Shown: piece after piece, positions 1-6,053 of the stretch
How the letters are laid out: the number at the start of each line of letters is the position of its first letter
Position numbering within the stretch: the first letter of the stretch is position 1
From: Elusimicrobiota bacterium
Lineage (GTDB): Bacteria > CG03
Direction of reading: 5' to 3'
Assembly (NCBI GenBank): GCA_021161625.1
Contig: JAGHAG010000161.1
Span: 1 to 6,837 of the forward strand
DNA length: 6,837 nt
Translations under genes and position numbers: made by a program
Notes under the pieces: generated by a model
The model's database searches: none
The model's input: the letters and a program-made list of their open reading frames with translations, nothing else
What the model was told of the DNA's origin: nothing

Positions 1-13
1 AACTTGAAGAGGT

Positions 14-28
14 TATCGCATTGCGATA
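14..28. repeat. 15-bp perfect palindrome at the left edge
   Basis: TATCGCA-T-TGCGATA has two perfect 7-bp arms around one central T. It lies in non-coding DNA about 115 bp upstream of the ATPase promoter. It could be a regulator's dyad site or simply part of the AT-rich intergenic repeat that follows it. Nothing else in the window shares it, so no function is assigned. Confidence 0.5.
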
Positions 29-30
29 TT

Positions 31-109
31 GCAAATTTCAAATTGTAAATTTTTAATTTTTCATTTCTACATTTTTTCATTTGCCATCTGTAACTTGTCA
101 TTTAAATTC
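31..109. repeat. AT-rich intergenic repeat tract with degenerate octamers
   Basis: This is low-complexity AT-rich DNA with no coding potential. The first half (31-60) consists of variations on CAAATTT. The second half can be cut into 8-bp steps: CATTTCTA, CATTTTTT, CATTTGCC, ATCTGTAA, CTTGTCAT (62-101). The last unit is identical to one in the much cleaner octamer array at 6740-6835, and the others resemble that array's CTT-N-TC-NN pattern. I infer that the same repeat family sits on both flanks of the gene block, here in decayed form. It may continue to the left of the window. Confidence 0.45.
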
Positions 110-127
110 TTTTACTACATACAGGGG

Positions 128-156
128 TTGACGGATAATAATAATCCTGCTAAAAT
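128..156 (+). promoter_or_regulatory. sigma-70-like promoter of the ATPase gene, extended -10
   Basis: The -35 box TTGACG (128-133) and the -10 box TAAAAT (151-156) each match the consensus at 5 of 6 positions. They are separated by the ideal 17 bp. The -10 is preceded by TGC (148-150), an extended -10 element. The expected transcription start, about 7 bp after the -10, falls at or next to the ATG at 163. Translation from that ATG would therefore be leaderless, or would use the downstream GTG at 196. The -10 region is duplicated immediately downstream (see the repeat at 141-196). Confidence 0.6.
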
Positions 157-196
157 TTAAATATGAGTAAAAATAACCCTGCTAAAATTAAGTATG
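141..196 (+). repeat. Tandem duplication of the -10/start-codon region
   Basis: Copy 1 (141-165) and copy 2 (173-196) each run ATAA-[T/C]-CCTGCTAAAATT and on to TATG. They differ by two substitutions and one deleted base. Each copy carries TGCTAAAAT, an extended -10 element, followed after about 6 bp by an ATG. The copy 1 ATG (163) opens the ATPase frame. The copy 2 ATG (194) is out of frame and followed at once by TGA, but the overlapping GTG at 196 is in frame. The duplication therefore supplies two possible promoter and start pairs. Confidence 0.65.
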
Positions 197-1434
197 TGAG
201 ACGGCTATTGCAAGATTTGTTGCTGAAATATCTTTCTAAACCTGAAATCCTCGCAATTGTTGGACCAAGGCAGAGTGGAAAAACAACTCTTTTAAAGCAA
301 ATTTTTAAATCTCTAAAAAATGCGGTTTATATTGATTTTGAAGACAGGGATATTCTCAAAATATTCAACAATGATATAAAGACATTTTATAATCTGTATT
401 GCAAACAGGCAAAATATCTTTTTATTGATGAATTTCAGTATGCCAGAGAAGGGGGAAAGAGTTTAAAATATCTTTATGATACTCACAAAATAAAAATTAT
501 TATTTCAGGTTCATCTGCACTTGACCTTACACATCAGGCACTGAAATACCTTGTTGGTCGCATATTTGTATTCACGCTTTTTCCTTTTAGTTTTGCTGAA
601 TATCTAAGTTATGTAAATCCTGCCCTTTATGAAATTTATTCCAAGTTTAAAAACCAGATAGAGAGATTGTATGAAGGAACTAAAAAAAAGCCCCCCTCAA
701 TCTCCCGAGAACTTATAGATAAAATCTATGAATACTATCAAGATTATGTCATCTTTGGTGGATACCCACGTGTGGTTCTTTCAAAAGACAAGGAAGAGAA
801 ATTAACTGTATTAAAAAATATCTACAATACCTATTTTTTGCGAGAAATCAGAGACATTTTACAATTGGGTAGTGAGGATGCTTTATACAAATTGATAAAA
901 GCGGTTGCGCTCCAAATTGGCTCATCTGTTAATTATAACGAACTGTGTCAAATAACAGGCCTTAATTACAACAATCTTTTAAAACATCTCAATATTCTTG
1001 AAAAAACATTTGTAATAAAAAAACTGACTCCCTTCTGTAAAAATAAAAGAACAGAAATATTAAAAACACCTAAAATTTATTTTCTGGACAATGGTTTTAG
1101 AAATCTTGTAGTTAACAACTTCCAAAGAATTGATGAAAGGGTTGACAGGGGCGTGCTTAATGAAAATTTTATTGCAGGTCAGATTGTGGCAAAAGAAAAT
1201 AATCTTCATTACTGGCGAACAAAAGCAGGTGCTGAAGTAGATTTTGTGATTGAAAAAGATGCAAAAATAATCGCAATAGAAGTAAAATCCACGCTAATTT
1301 CAAACAAATTTAGCAGGGCTATTTTGAGTTTCAGAGAAAAATATTCCCCTTATAGAACAATTATGATTTCAGAAAAGTATTTATCTTTTGACAGAGAAAA
1401 CAACATATTATTTTTGCCAGCATTTTTCATTTGA
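163..1434 (+). CDS. AAA_14/DUF4143 family ATP-binding protein
   Basis: This 423-residue ATPase belongs to the AAA_14 plus DUF4143 family, whose cellular role is generally unknown. Visible features are a Walker A GPRQSGKTT (34-42), a Walker B YLFIDEFQ (85-92), a sensor-like ISGSSA (114-119), the family segment around FTLFPFSFAEYL (137-148), FGGYP (198-202), a winged-helix-like region (about 240-290) and FLDNGFRN (307-314). The C terminus has a PD-(D/E)XK-like core, with AEVDF (357-361) followed by AIEVKS (371-376), typical of DUF4143. The ending LPAFFI is also typical. The start is uncertain: the ATG at 163 coincides with the predicted transcript start, while the in-frame GTG at 196 (VRRLLQDLLLKYL) begins where family members usually begin. 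Neither has a good ribosome site. The gene converges on hypA with an 8-bp overlap and is unrelated to the hydrogenase block, so it may be a later arrival. An A8-G-C6 tract lies at 682-696. Confidence 0.88.
   Translation: MSKNNPAKIKYVRRLLQDLLLKYLSKPEILAIVGPRQSGKTTLLKQIFKSLKNAVYIDFEDRDILKIFNNDIKTFYNLYCKQAKYLFIDEFQYAREGGKSLKYLYDTHKIKIIISGSSALDLTHQALKYLVGRIFVFTLFPFSFAEYLSYVNPALYEIYSKFKNQIERLYEGTKKKPPSISRELIDKIYEYYQDYVIFGGYPRVVLSKDKEEKLTVLKNIYNTYFLREIRDILQLGSEDALYKLIKAVALQIGSSVNYNELCQITGLNYNNLLKHLNILEKTFVIKKLTPFCKNKRTEILKTPKIYFLDNGFRNLVVNNFQRIDERVDRGVLNENFIAGQIVAKENNLHYWRTKAGAEVDFVIEKDAKIIAIEVKSTLISNKFSRAILSFREKYSPYRTIMISEKYLSFDRENNILFLPAFFI
682..696 (+). repeat. A8-G-C6 homopolymer tract inside the ATPase gene
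   Basis: Eight A (682-689), one G, then six C (691-696) encode the linker between the ATPase core and the DUF4143 region, near residues 174-178 (KKKPP). The following bases TCAATCTCCC give a C-rich stretch resembling part of the palindromic repeat at 6686-6706. Runs of this length can slip during replication. Whether this one does so in the population is not visible here. Confidence 0.5.
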
Positions 1435-1753
1435 TGCTTTTTATGTAAACTCTTTCGCCTTTGAGGATTTTTAAATCCAAACTCCCGCAAAAAGGACAGG
1501 AAAAAGAATTGATATCCTTTACTTCTTTTTTACAATTCTCACAGAATAATGCTGGCTCTTCGTATTGGATTTCAATTTCAACTCCCTGCCATCCGTATTC
1601 AGGGAAAATGTGGTCTTCAAATGAATGTCTTAAAAAATGCTCTTCAATACCGCTTGCCCTGCCTATTACAATTTCTATCCTTTCAGGTTTTTTACCGCCT
1701 GTCTTTTTCAAAACCTCTTTAAAAAGGTCTCTTGCTATTCCTAATTCGTGCAT
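1427..1753 (-). CDS. hypA: Hydrogenase nickel incorporation protein HypA
   Basis: HypA delivers nickel, together with HypB, to the large subunit of [NiFe] hydrogenases in the cytoplasm. The 108-residue product begins MHELGIA, the family signature. M1, H2 and E3 belong to the N-terminal nickel site. C71-x2-C74 and C86-x2-C89 form the structural zinc site, and GERVYIKSIK matches the usual C-terminal strand. The length is slightly under the usual 113-118 residues. The start overlaps the end of the protease gene by 13 bp, with only a weak AAGAG-like ribosome site, so translational coupling is likely. It is the last gene of the block, and its stop codon lies inside the end of the convergent ATPase gene. 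HypB to HypF are not in the window and must be encoded elsewhere if maturation is complete. Confidence 0.95.
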   Translation of the reverse strand: MHELGIARDLFKEVLKKTGGKKPERIEIVIGRASGIEEHFLRHSFEDHIFPEYGWQGVEIEIQYEEPALFCENCKKEVKDINSFSCPFCGSLDLKILKGERVYIKSIK

Positions 1754-2211
1754 TTCTCTTTAAAAAAATTTAGAATTTCCTCTGCTGTCTTTAAAACTTC
1801 ATCTGAAATTTTGCCTTCCAGCTCAACACTTTTTGGCTGAATCCCGATAAAATAAATCTCCTTGCCATTCATTTCCAATAGAGAAAAGACCTCCTTTATT
1901 CCGAGTGAGTGCGTGGATATTCCCTGAATTGTCAGTTTTTCAAGAGGCAAAATTTGAACCTCTCCTGGTTTTAAACCCATATCAACTGCATCAATTACAA
2001 TGATTATTTTCTGGGGAATAGAATAAAGCATAAAAAAGTAATTTTCCGGTGCCATTCCTGCATCTATAAAAATTTTTGAAAACTCCCTTGCTCTTTTTGC
2101 GATAAAAGGACCTATCCCATCATCTGCTTTAAGTTCATTGCCAATGCAGACCACCACAAAATCTTCTTCAGTGATTTTTCCTAAAAATTTTAGAAGGTCA
2201 GAGAGAGTCAT
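1741..2211 (-). CDS. hycI: HycI-type [NiFe]-hydrogenase maturation endopeptidase
   Basis: This enzyme removes the C-terminal extension of the hydrogenase large subunit after nickel insertion. The 156-residue protein carries GNELKADDGIG (25-35). It also has MAPEN (53-57), VIDAVDMGLKPGEVQIL (72-88), STHSLGI (99-105) and IGIQPKSVELEGKIS (122-136), all close to the E. coli HycI pattern. By alignment with HycI D16, D62 and H90, the nickel-sensing ligands should be D31, D74 and H101, and all are present. The resemblance is to proteases serving group 4 hydrogenases. Its start lies 14 bp inside the ferredoxin gene and lacks a clear ribosome site, so it is probably translated by coupling. Its presence predicts a cognate large subunit with a cleavable tail, but none is encoded in this window. 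The N terminus is about 15 residues longer than in E. coli HycI, and GTG codons at residues 19-20 are a less likely alternative start. Confidence 0.93.
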   Translation of the reverse strand: MTLSDLLKFLGKITEEDFVVVCIGNELKADDGIGPFIAKRAREFSKIFIDAGMAPENYFFMLYSIPQKIIIVIDAVDMGLKPGEVQILPLEKLTIQGISTHSLGIKEVFSLLEMNGKEIYFIGIQPKSVELEGKISDEVLKTAEEILNFFKEKCTN

Positions 2212-2794
2212 TTATAATAACCTGATGCCTGCATTTCGGACACAGAAGAACAAAAAGGTCATCCCTTCTGTCAAGTTTTATCTTTCTCTTTGTATCTTCA
2301 ACAATTCCAAGTTCTTTTAACTTTAAATTTAAAAATCCAAGATTTGCGGTTTGCTTTTCACCGACTTTTTCACCACACCACAGAATTTGCTCCTTTGTTG
2401 CAATAATCTCACCGCAGTTTTCACACAGGACAAGTTCACACTCCTTTTTTTCGCACAAGTTCTCTCTTTTAAAACCTGCAAGAGCAAAATCAGGAACCAT
2501 CTTAACCCCGTCTTCAGTTGTGCAGATTCTTTCACACTCCCCGCACATAATGCACCTGTCATAGTGCCAGATAAGAGTTCTTTTTTTGTTTTTTACATCA
2601 TCTATCAATTCTATTGCATCTGCAGGGCACCAGTTTACACAAGCTCCACAGCCAATACAGGTCTCCTGCGGCATGGGTTTGCCCTTAAATCTCGGATGAA
2701 TTTCTGCTTCCCCAAAAGGATATTTTGTTGTTGCAGGTTTGCTGAACAGCGACCTTATTGCCTCTTTTAATTCCCTCAATTTTGGATATTTCAT
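2198..2794 (-). CDS. hycF: HycF-like 4Fe-4S dicluster electron-transfer subunit
   Basis: This is a probable electron-wire subunit of a group 4 hydrogenase, related to HycF, HyfH and NuoI, on the cytoplasmic face of the membrane. The 198-residue protein has two classical cluster motifs: C46-x2-C49-x2-C52-x3-C56-P (CIGCGACVNWCP) and C81-x2-C84-x2-C87-x3-C91. The segment upstream, PRFKGKPMPQETCIGC, matches the FRGKP approach seen in HycF. The C-terminal half has C124-x2-C127 (LCENCGEIIATKEQ) and C185-x2-C188 (LLCPKCRHQ). This is the same arrangement as the E. coli HycF tail (LCNCRVCNRPFAVQKE...CPEC) and probably a zinc or rubredoxin-like knuckle. C114, C119 and C140 are additional cysteines. The gene has a strong site (GAGGA) and an ATGA overlap with mrpG. 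It could instead be called MbhN- or EchF-like, but the C-terminal CxxC pair favours HycF. Confidence 0.88.
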   Translation of the reverse strand: MKYPKLRELKEAIRSLFSKPATTKYPFGEAEIHPRFKGKPMPQETCIGCGACVNWCPADAIELIDDVKNKKRTLIWHYDRCIMCGECERICTTEDGVKMVPDFALAGFKRENLCEKKECELVLCENCGEIIATKEQILWCGEKVGEKQTANLGFLNLKLKELGIVEDTKRKIKLDRRDDLFVLLCPKCRHQVIINDSL

Positions 2795-3489
2795 TTCTTT
2801 TCCTCTTTTAAAAATTTTATGATATCTTTCCTTGAAACAATGCCAACAACTCTCCCATCCTCAACAATTGGAACTCTTCTAAAATCCTCTTGAGAAAAGA
2901 TGCTTACAAGCTCTTTGAGAGGTGCAGATGGTGGAAGCGTTTGAACATTTATATTCATTGCATCTCTTACTTTTGCAGTTTCCACATTGCCATAGGTTTT
3001 ATATTCTATAATGTCTTTTTCTGTAATAATTCCAAGAAGGACTCCTTCTGAGTCAACAACAGGAAGCCCTGTAATTCCCTTTTCAACAAGAAGGTCTATT
3101 GCCTGCCTTAAAGAAGCATCCGGCAAAATTGTTATAACATCTCTATTCATAACCGCTGAAATTTTCAAAACCTGTTTATCAGAATAAAGGTCACAAACGC
3201 TCTGATTGGCAAGTTGAACCCCTGCCCTGTAAGAACCCTTTGCAAGAGCATGAGCAGCTGTCGGGGAGGTTATAAGAATAAAAAACATACAGATAAGTGC
3301 TTTTATGCCTGCAGGAGAAAAACCTGAATAAACAGCAAATCCAAAAAGAATCAAACAGGTCCCCATTGTCACACACTTTGTTGATGCCTGAAGGCGATTG
3401 TAAACATCAGGAAGTCGCAAAAGCCCTATTGTTCCAAATAGGTCAAAAAAGGTCCCGATAACAATTAAAATTAATCCTGCTACTTCCAT
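2791..3489 (-). CDS. mrpG: MrpG antiporter subunit fused to a CBS-domain pair
   Basis: Residues 1-100 are a complete MrpG/MnhG/PhaG subunit with three membrane segments (about 3-24, 40-56 and 60-78) and the signature LLRLPDVYNRLQASTK (23-38). Stand-alone MrpG is about 100-120 residues, but this protein is 232. The extension holds two CBS motifs: CBS1 about 111-163 (VMNRDVITILPDASL, GITGLPVVD, GIITEKDI) and CBS2 about 175-228 (AMNINVQTLPPSAPL, FRRVPIVEDGRVVGIVSRKDI). Both keep the G-h-h-[T/S]-x-x-D ribose-binding signature (T156/D159 and S219/D222), so the pair could bind an adenine nucleotide. Such pairs commonly bind AMP, ATP or related ligands. I infer a cytoplasmic sensor controlling antiport or assembly of the complex. 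The reading frame runs unbroken through both parts, and a good AGGTGA site overlaps the mrpF stop codon, so the fusion is not a patched ORF. Confidence 0.92.
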   Translation of the reverse strand: MEVAGLILIVIGTFFDLFGTIGLLRLPDVYNRLQASTKCVTMGTCLILFGFAVYSGFSPAGIKALICMFFILITSPTAAHALAKGSYRAGVQLANQSVCDLYSDKQVLKISAVMNRDVITILPDASLRQAIDLLVEKGITGLPVVDSEGVLLGIITEKDIIEYKTYGNVETAKVRDAMNINVQTLPPSAPLKELVSIFSQEDFRRVPIVEDGRVVGIVSRKDIIKFLKEEKK

Positions 3490-3493
3490 AATC

Positions 3494-3499
3494 TCACCT
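3494..3499 (-). promoter_or_regulatory. Shine-Dalgarno site of mrpG-CBS
   Basis: Read on the minus strand, AGGTGA ends 4 bases before the ATG at 3489 and overlaps the TAG stop of mrpF. This fixes the start of the fusion protein. It is the only junction between adjacent genes of the block that does not overlap (8 bp gap). Confidence 0.7.
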
Positions 3500-3755
3500 A
3501 TTCATCAAAGCCCTTTCCTTCAAGATACTTTGCAATTGCAATTGTCCCAATAAAAGCAAGCAAACTCCATGAAATTGCAACATTCATATAAAAGTCCCTG
3601 CCTGTTGCGAGCGAAATAATAACACAAAAGCCAACAACAAGAATTCCGAGAATATCTATTGCAACAGCCCTGTCAGACGGGGTTGGGCCCATTCCTATTC
3701 TGTAAAGCGCCAGAAAAATGCTCAAAAGTAATACTCCTGTAATAAATTCAATCAT
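3498..3755 (-). CDS. mrpF: Mrp-type Na+/H+ antiporter subunit F
   Basis: MrpF/MnhF/PhaF is a small membrane subunit of the multi-subunit Mrp antiporter. The 85-residue protein has the usual three hydrophobic segments (about 3-20, 32-51 and 57-76). It also has the family signature RIGMGPTPSDRAVAIDILG (19-37), including the conserved GPT-x2-DR. The length is normal. A strong GAGGAG site lies 8 bases before the ATG, and the start overlaps the mrpE stop as ATGA. Its place between mrpE and mrpG-CBS is the canonical Mrp order. Related MbhB subunits of archaeal membrane-bound hydrogenases look similar, so sequence alone does not separate a free antiporter from a hydrogenase-bound one. Confidence 0.93.
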   Translation of the reverse strand: MIEFITGVLLLSIFLALYRIGMGPTPSDRAVAIDILGILVVGFCVIISLATGRDFYMNVAISWSLLAFIGTIAIAKYLEGKGFDE

Positions 3756-4240
3756 GCAAAAATCTCCTCAAGGATTTTTTCAAACTTTTCAACAATTATT
3801 TTTGTTGCCTCTTCCACATCCGCACTTTTTACATTTATCCAGTGAATGTAAAGATTTTCACCTTCAATATCAACAGTAAGGGTCCCGGGTGTAAGTGTAA
3901 TGGAATTTGCAAGCATTGTTCTTGCAAATTTTGATGTAAGGCGGGTTTTTGCCTTAACAATCCCGGGTTTTATCGGCAGTGCAGGATGAAGAACCCTGTA
4001 CATAACATCCAGATTTGCAAGAATCATATAATAAAGAAAAACAAAAATGTATTTAATAAATGCAAAAATTCTCTTTATTGAAAGAAATTTTAAAACATCG
4101 TCAGGAACAGCATCCCCGAAGACAAGCGTGGTAAAAAGTGAAACAAAGACCCCTAAAAGAAAATTCTGAATATCAAATGGCAAAGCAAGAAGCACCCACA
4201 CAAAAAGCAAAAGCAAAAAAACAAAAATTTTCTTTTTCAT
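3752..4240 (-). CDS. mrpE: Mrp-type Na+/H+ antiporter subunit E
   Basis: MrpE/MnhE/PhaE is a membrane subunit at the interface of the Mrp complex. The 162-residue protein has hydrophobic segments at about 4-20, 24-42 and 57-76, then a soluble C-terminal domain. Signatures are NLDVMYRVLHPALPIKPGIV (76-95) and LANSITLTPGTLTVDI (110-125), followed by LYIHWI (130-135). LANSITLTPGTLTVD and the HWI ending are strongly conserved across MrpE and the MbhA subunit of energy-converting hydrogenases. The length is normal. An AGGA site lies 8 bases before the ATG, and both ends overlap neighbours by 4 bp (ATGA). A 10-bp perfect inverted repeat lies within the part encoding FARTMLAN. Confidence 0.94.
   Translation of the reverse strand: MKKKIFVFLLLLFVWVLLALPFDIQNFLLGVFVSLFTTLVFGDAVPDDVLKFLSIKRIFAFIKYIFVFLYYMILANLDVMYRVLHPALPIKPGIVKAKTRLTSKFARTMLANSITLTPGTLTVDIEGENLYIHWINVKSADVEEATKIIVEKFEKILEEIFA
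3904..3930. repeat. 10-bp inverted repeat inside mrpE
   Basis: AATTTGCAAG (3904-3913) and CTTGCAAATT (3921-3930) are perfect reverse complements separated by 7 bases. The mRNA could fold a hairpin over codons for about residues 105-112 of MrpE, a conserved part of the protein. No U-run follows on either strand, so it is not an intrinsic terminator. It may be only a by-product of codon choice. Confidence 0.45.
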
Positions 4241-5706
4241 TTCAAAAGTCCTATATATTCTCCAATGTCCAGAGCCTTTTGTGCAGGCAGAAGAAACGCC
4301 TCTTTAAAATAAGGAAGCAAAAGCAAAGATGTCAGCAAACACAGCAAAGCCAGAAAAACCATTGCAAAACACATAAAAAATGGCACTTCTTTTATATTGC
4401 GCCAGTTCTTATTTTCCCCATAAAAAGCAAATTTTTGAACCTTTGTAAAAGAAGCAAGTGTCAGAATACTTCCTACAATTGCCCATATTGCAAAAACATA
4501 ATGTTGTGCTTCAACACAGGCGAGAATTATAATAAGTTTTGAAAAGAAACCATTAAAAGGAGGGAGTCCTGAAATGCTTAAAGACGCTGCAAGAGAAGTT
4601 GTCCCTGTAACTGGCATTACGCTGTGCAGTCCACCCATCTCTTCGAGATTTCTTGTTTTTGTGCGATAAAAAATCGCTCCTGAATTTAAAAAAAGCAGGG
4701 ATTTGAATATTGAGTGATTTATCAGGTGAAAAAGTCCCCCAATTATTCCGAGAGGGGTTCCAATACCCAGCCCTAACAGGATATATCCAATTTGTGAAAT
4801 TGAATGATAAGCCAGCAATCTTTTTATATCCATCTGCCCAAGCGCCAGTAACACCCCAACAATCATAGAAATAATTCCAAGGTATGCAAGAGGTAGACTC
4901 GCCTCAAATGAAAAAACACTAAATGAAATCCGCACCAAAGCATAAACACCAAGAGATTTTATGAGAACCCCTGAAAGCATTGCAGAAACAGGAGCAGGAG
5001 CAGAAGGGTGCGCATCAGGTAGCCATGCGTGAAAAGGCACAACCGCTGCTTTTATAAAAAAACCTATCACAAGTAGAAAAAAAGCAAACTTTGTCAGTGG
5101 ATCAACCCCTCCTGTCAGTTCTTTTGAAATCAAAATCATATTCAAAATACCAAACTTAGAATAAAGAATTGCTATGCCAAAAAGAATAAAAACAGTTGCA
5201 AGACAACCCATAACCATATATTTGAAAGATGCTTCAAGTTCTTCTGCTTCTGTTCCAAAAGCAACAAGAGCATAAGAAGAAATTGAGGCAATTTCAATGA
5301 AGACAAAGAGATTGAAGAAATCTCCTGTGAGCACTACACCATTCATTCCTGCAACCATCAGCAGAAAAAGAGCATAGTAATACCTTTTTGCAGTGTACTG
5401 CTTCATATAGTCAATTGAAAAAACCGTAGCACAAAAACTTATAAGATTTATCACAACAAGCATGAGAGAACTTAAACCATCCAGAACAAAATTTATTCCA
5501 AAAGGTGGCACCCATCCACCGATATAATAAACACCCTTTTTTCCTATTGTAAAAAAAGAAAGGGCAAAAAGAACTCCTGTAAAAAGCACGGCAAAAAAGT
5601 CGTTTAAAAAATATCTTATTTTTTTATTTGAAACTACAGAATTCAAAAATGTTATAAGAAATGCGCCAAAAAGAGGCAGAACCACAAAAAACGGCATACT
5701 AAACAT
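4237..5706 (-). CDS. mrpD: Mrp subunit D, proton/sodium-translocating antiporter-like subunit
   Basis: This 489-residue polytopic protein of the NuoN/NuoM/MrpD/MbhH superfamily is the likely ion-translocating subunit of the block. Key residues are intact. The TM5 glutamate is E138 (FVFIEIASISSYALVAFG). The TM7 lysine is K219 (FFIKAAVVPFHAWLPDAHP), with the signature HAWLPDAHPSAPAPVSA at 227-243. K250 lies in TM8 (GVLIKSLGVYALVR), histidines lie at 327-331 (HLINH), and K390 lies in TM12 (LPPFNGFFSK). About 14 hydrophobic segments are expected, and the length is normal for MrpD. Subunit D rather than A is supported by the size, since MrpA is about 750-800 residues, and by its position between C and E. 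The start overlaps the mrpC stop (TAATG). AAGGA sits only 2 bases before this ATG, so the ATG three codons later (MPFFVV) is also possible. Confidence 0.94.
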   Translation of the reverse strand: MFSMPFFVVLPLFGAFLITFLNSVVSNKKIRYFLNDFFAVLFTGVLFALSFFTIGKKGVYYIGGWVPPFGINFVLDGLSSLMLVVINLISFCATVFSIDYMKQYTAKRYYYALFLLMVAGMNGVVLTGDFFNLFVFIEIASISSYALVAFGTEAEELEASFKYMVMGCLATVFILFGIAILYSKFGILNMILISKELTGGVDPLTKFAFFLLVIGFFIKAAVVPFHAWLPDAHPSAPAPVSAMLSGVLIKSLGVYALVRISFSVFSFEASLPLAYLGIISMIVGVLLALGQMDIKRLLAYHSISQIGYILLGLGIGTPLGIIGGLFHLINHSIFKSLLFLNSGAIFYRTKTRNLEEMGGLHSVMPVTGTTSLAASLSISGLPPFNGFFSKLIIILACVEAQHYVFAIWAIVGSILTLASFTKVQKFAFYGENKNWRNIKEVPFFMCFAMVFLALLCLLTSLLLLPYFKEAFLLPAQKALDIGEYIGLLK

Positions 5707-6053
5707 TATCCTTTTAACTTCCTTATTTTTGTTATGTCAAATGTTCCATATCTTTCATAAATCCTCACAGCAATTGCAATAAAGAGAGCAGTTATTGCAA
5801 GCCCTATGACAATTGATGTAAGAACCAATGCCTGAGGAAGAGGGTCAACCGCGGTTTTTGCGAATTTTTCTAAATTCTGCCCTTTTGAAAGAATTGGTGC
5901 AATACCCTGCTTTTTATATCCAAGTAAAATCAAAAACAAATTCAAAGCATAATCTGCAATCATAAAACCAAGAATTATTTTTATGAGATTTTTCTTGCAG
6001 AATATCCCATAAAGTCCAACTGCAAAAAGCACAAAACAGAGAATATAAATCAT
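5706..6053 (-). CDS. mrpC: Mrp subunit C (NuoK-like)
   Basis: MrpC/MnhC is a small NuoK-like membrane subunit lying beside MrpD in the antiporter. The 115-residue product has three hydrophobic segments (about 2-18, 24-46 and 76-97). It also has KNLIKIILGFMIADYALNLF (21-40) and the family signature VDPLPQALVLTSIVIG (69-84). The length is normal. The MrpC/MbhG signature separates it from true NuoK of complex I. It overlaps mrpB by 4 bp (ATGA), with a GGTGA site 8 bases before the ATG, and overlaps mrpD by 1 bp. Function depends on assembly with the flanking subunits, so on its own it is not expected to transport ions. Confidence 0.93.
   Translation of the reverse strand: MIYILCFVLFAVGLYGIFCKKNLIKIILGFMIADYALNLFLILLGYKKQGIAPILSKGQNLEKFAKTAVDPLPQALVLTSIVIGLAITALFIAIAVRIYERYGTFDITKIRKLKG

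Noticed and set aside
1461..1763. 100-codon open frame on the plus strand opposite hypA
   Set aside because: It lies antisense to hypA, whose nickel and zinc motifs are clear, and its translation has no recognisable feature.
2351..2770. 139-codon open frame on the plus strand opposite the HycF-like gene
   Set aside because: It is antisense to a gene with two perfect 4Fe-4S motifs. The translation has no domain or good start, so it is a shadow frame.
4138..4542. 134-codon open frame on the plus strand across the mrpD/mrpE junction
   Set aside because: It is antisense to two well-supported membrane subunits. Its lysine- and glutamine-rich translation is the usual product of reading hydrophobic genes backwards.
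4237..6053. mrpC and mrpD as complex I subunits (nuoK and nuoN/M)
   Set aside because: Their neighbours are MrpB, E, F and G, and the VDPLPQALVLTSIVIG signature is of the MrpC/MbhG type. No nuo-specific gene is present.
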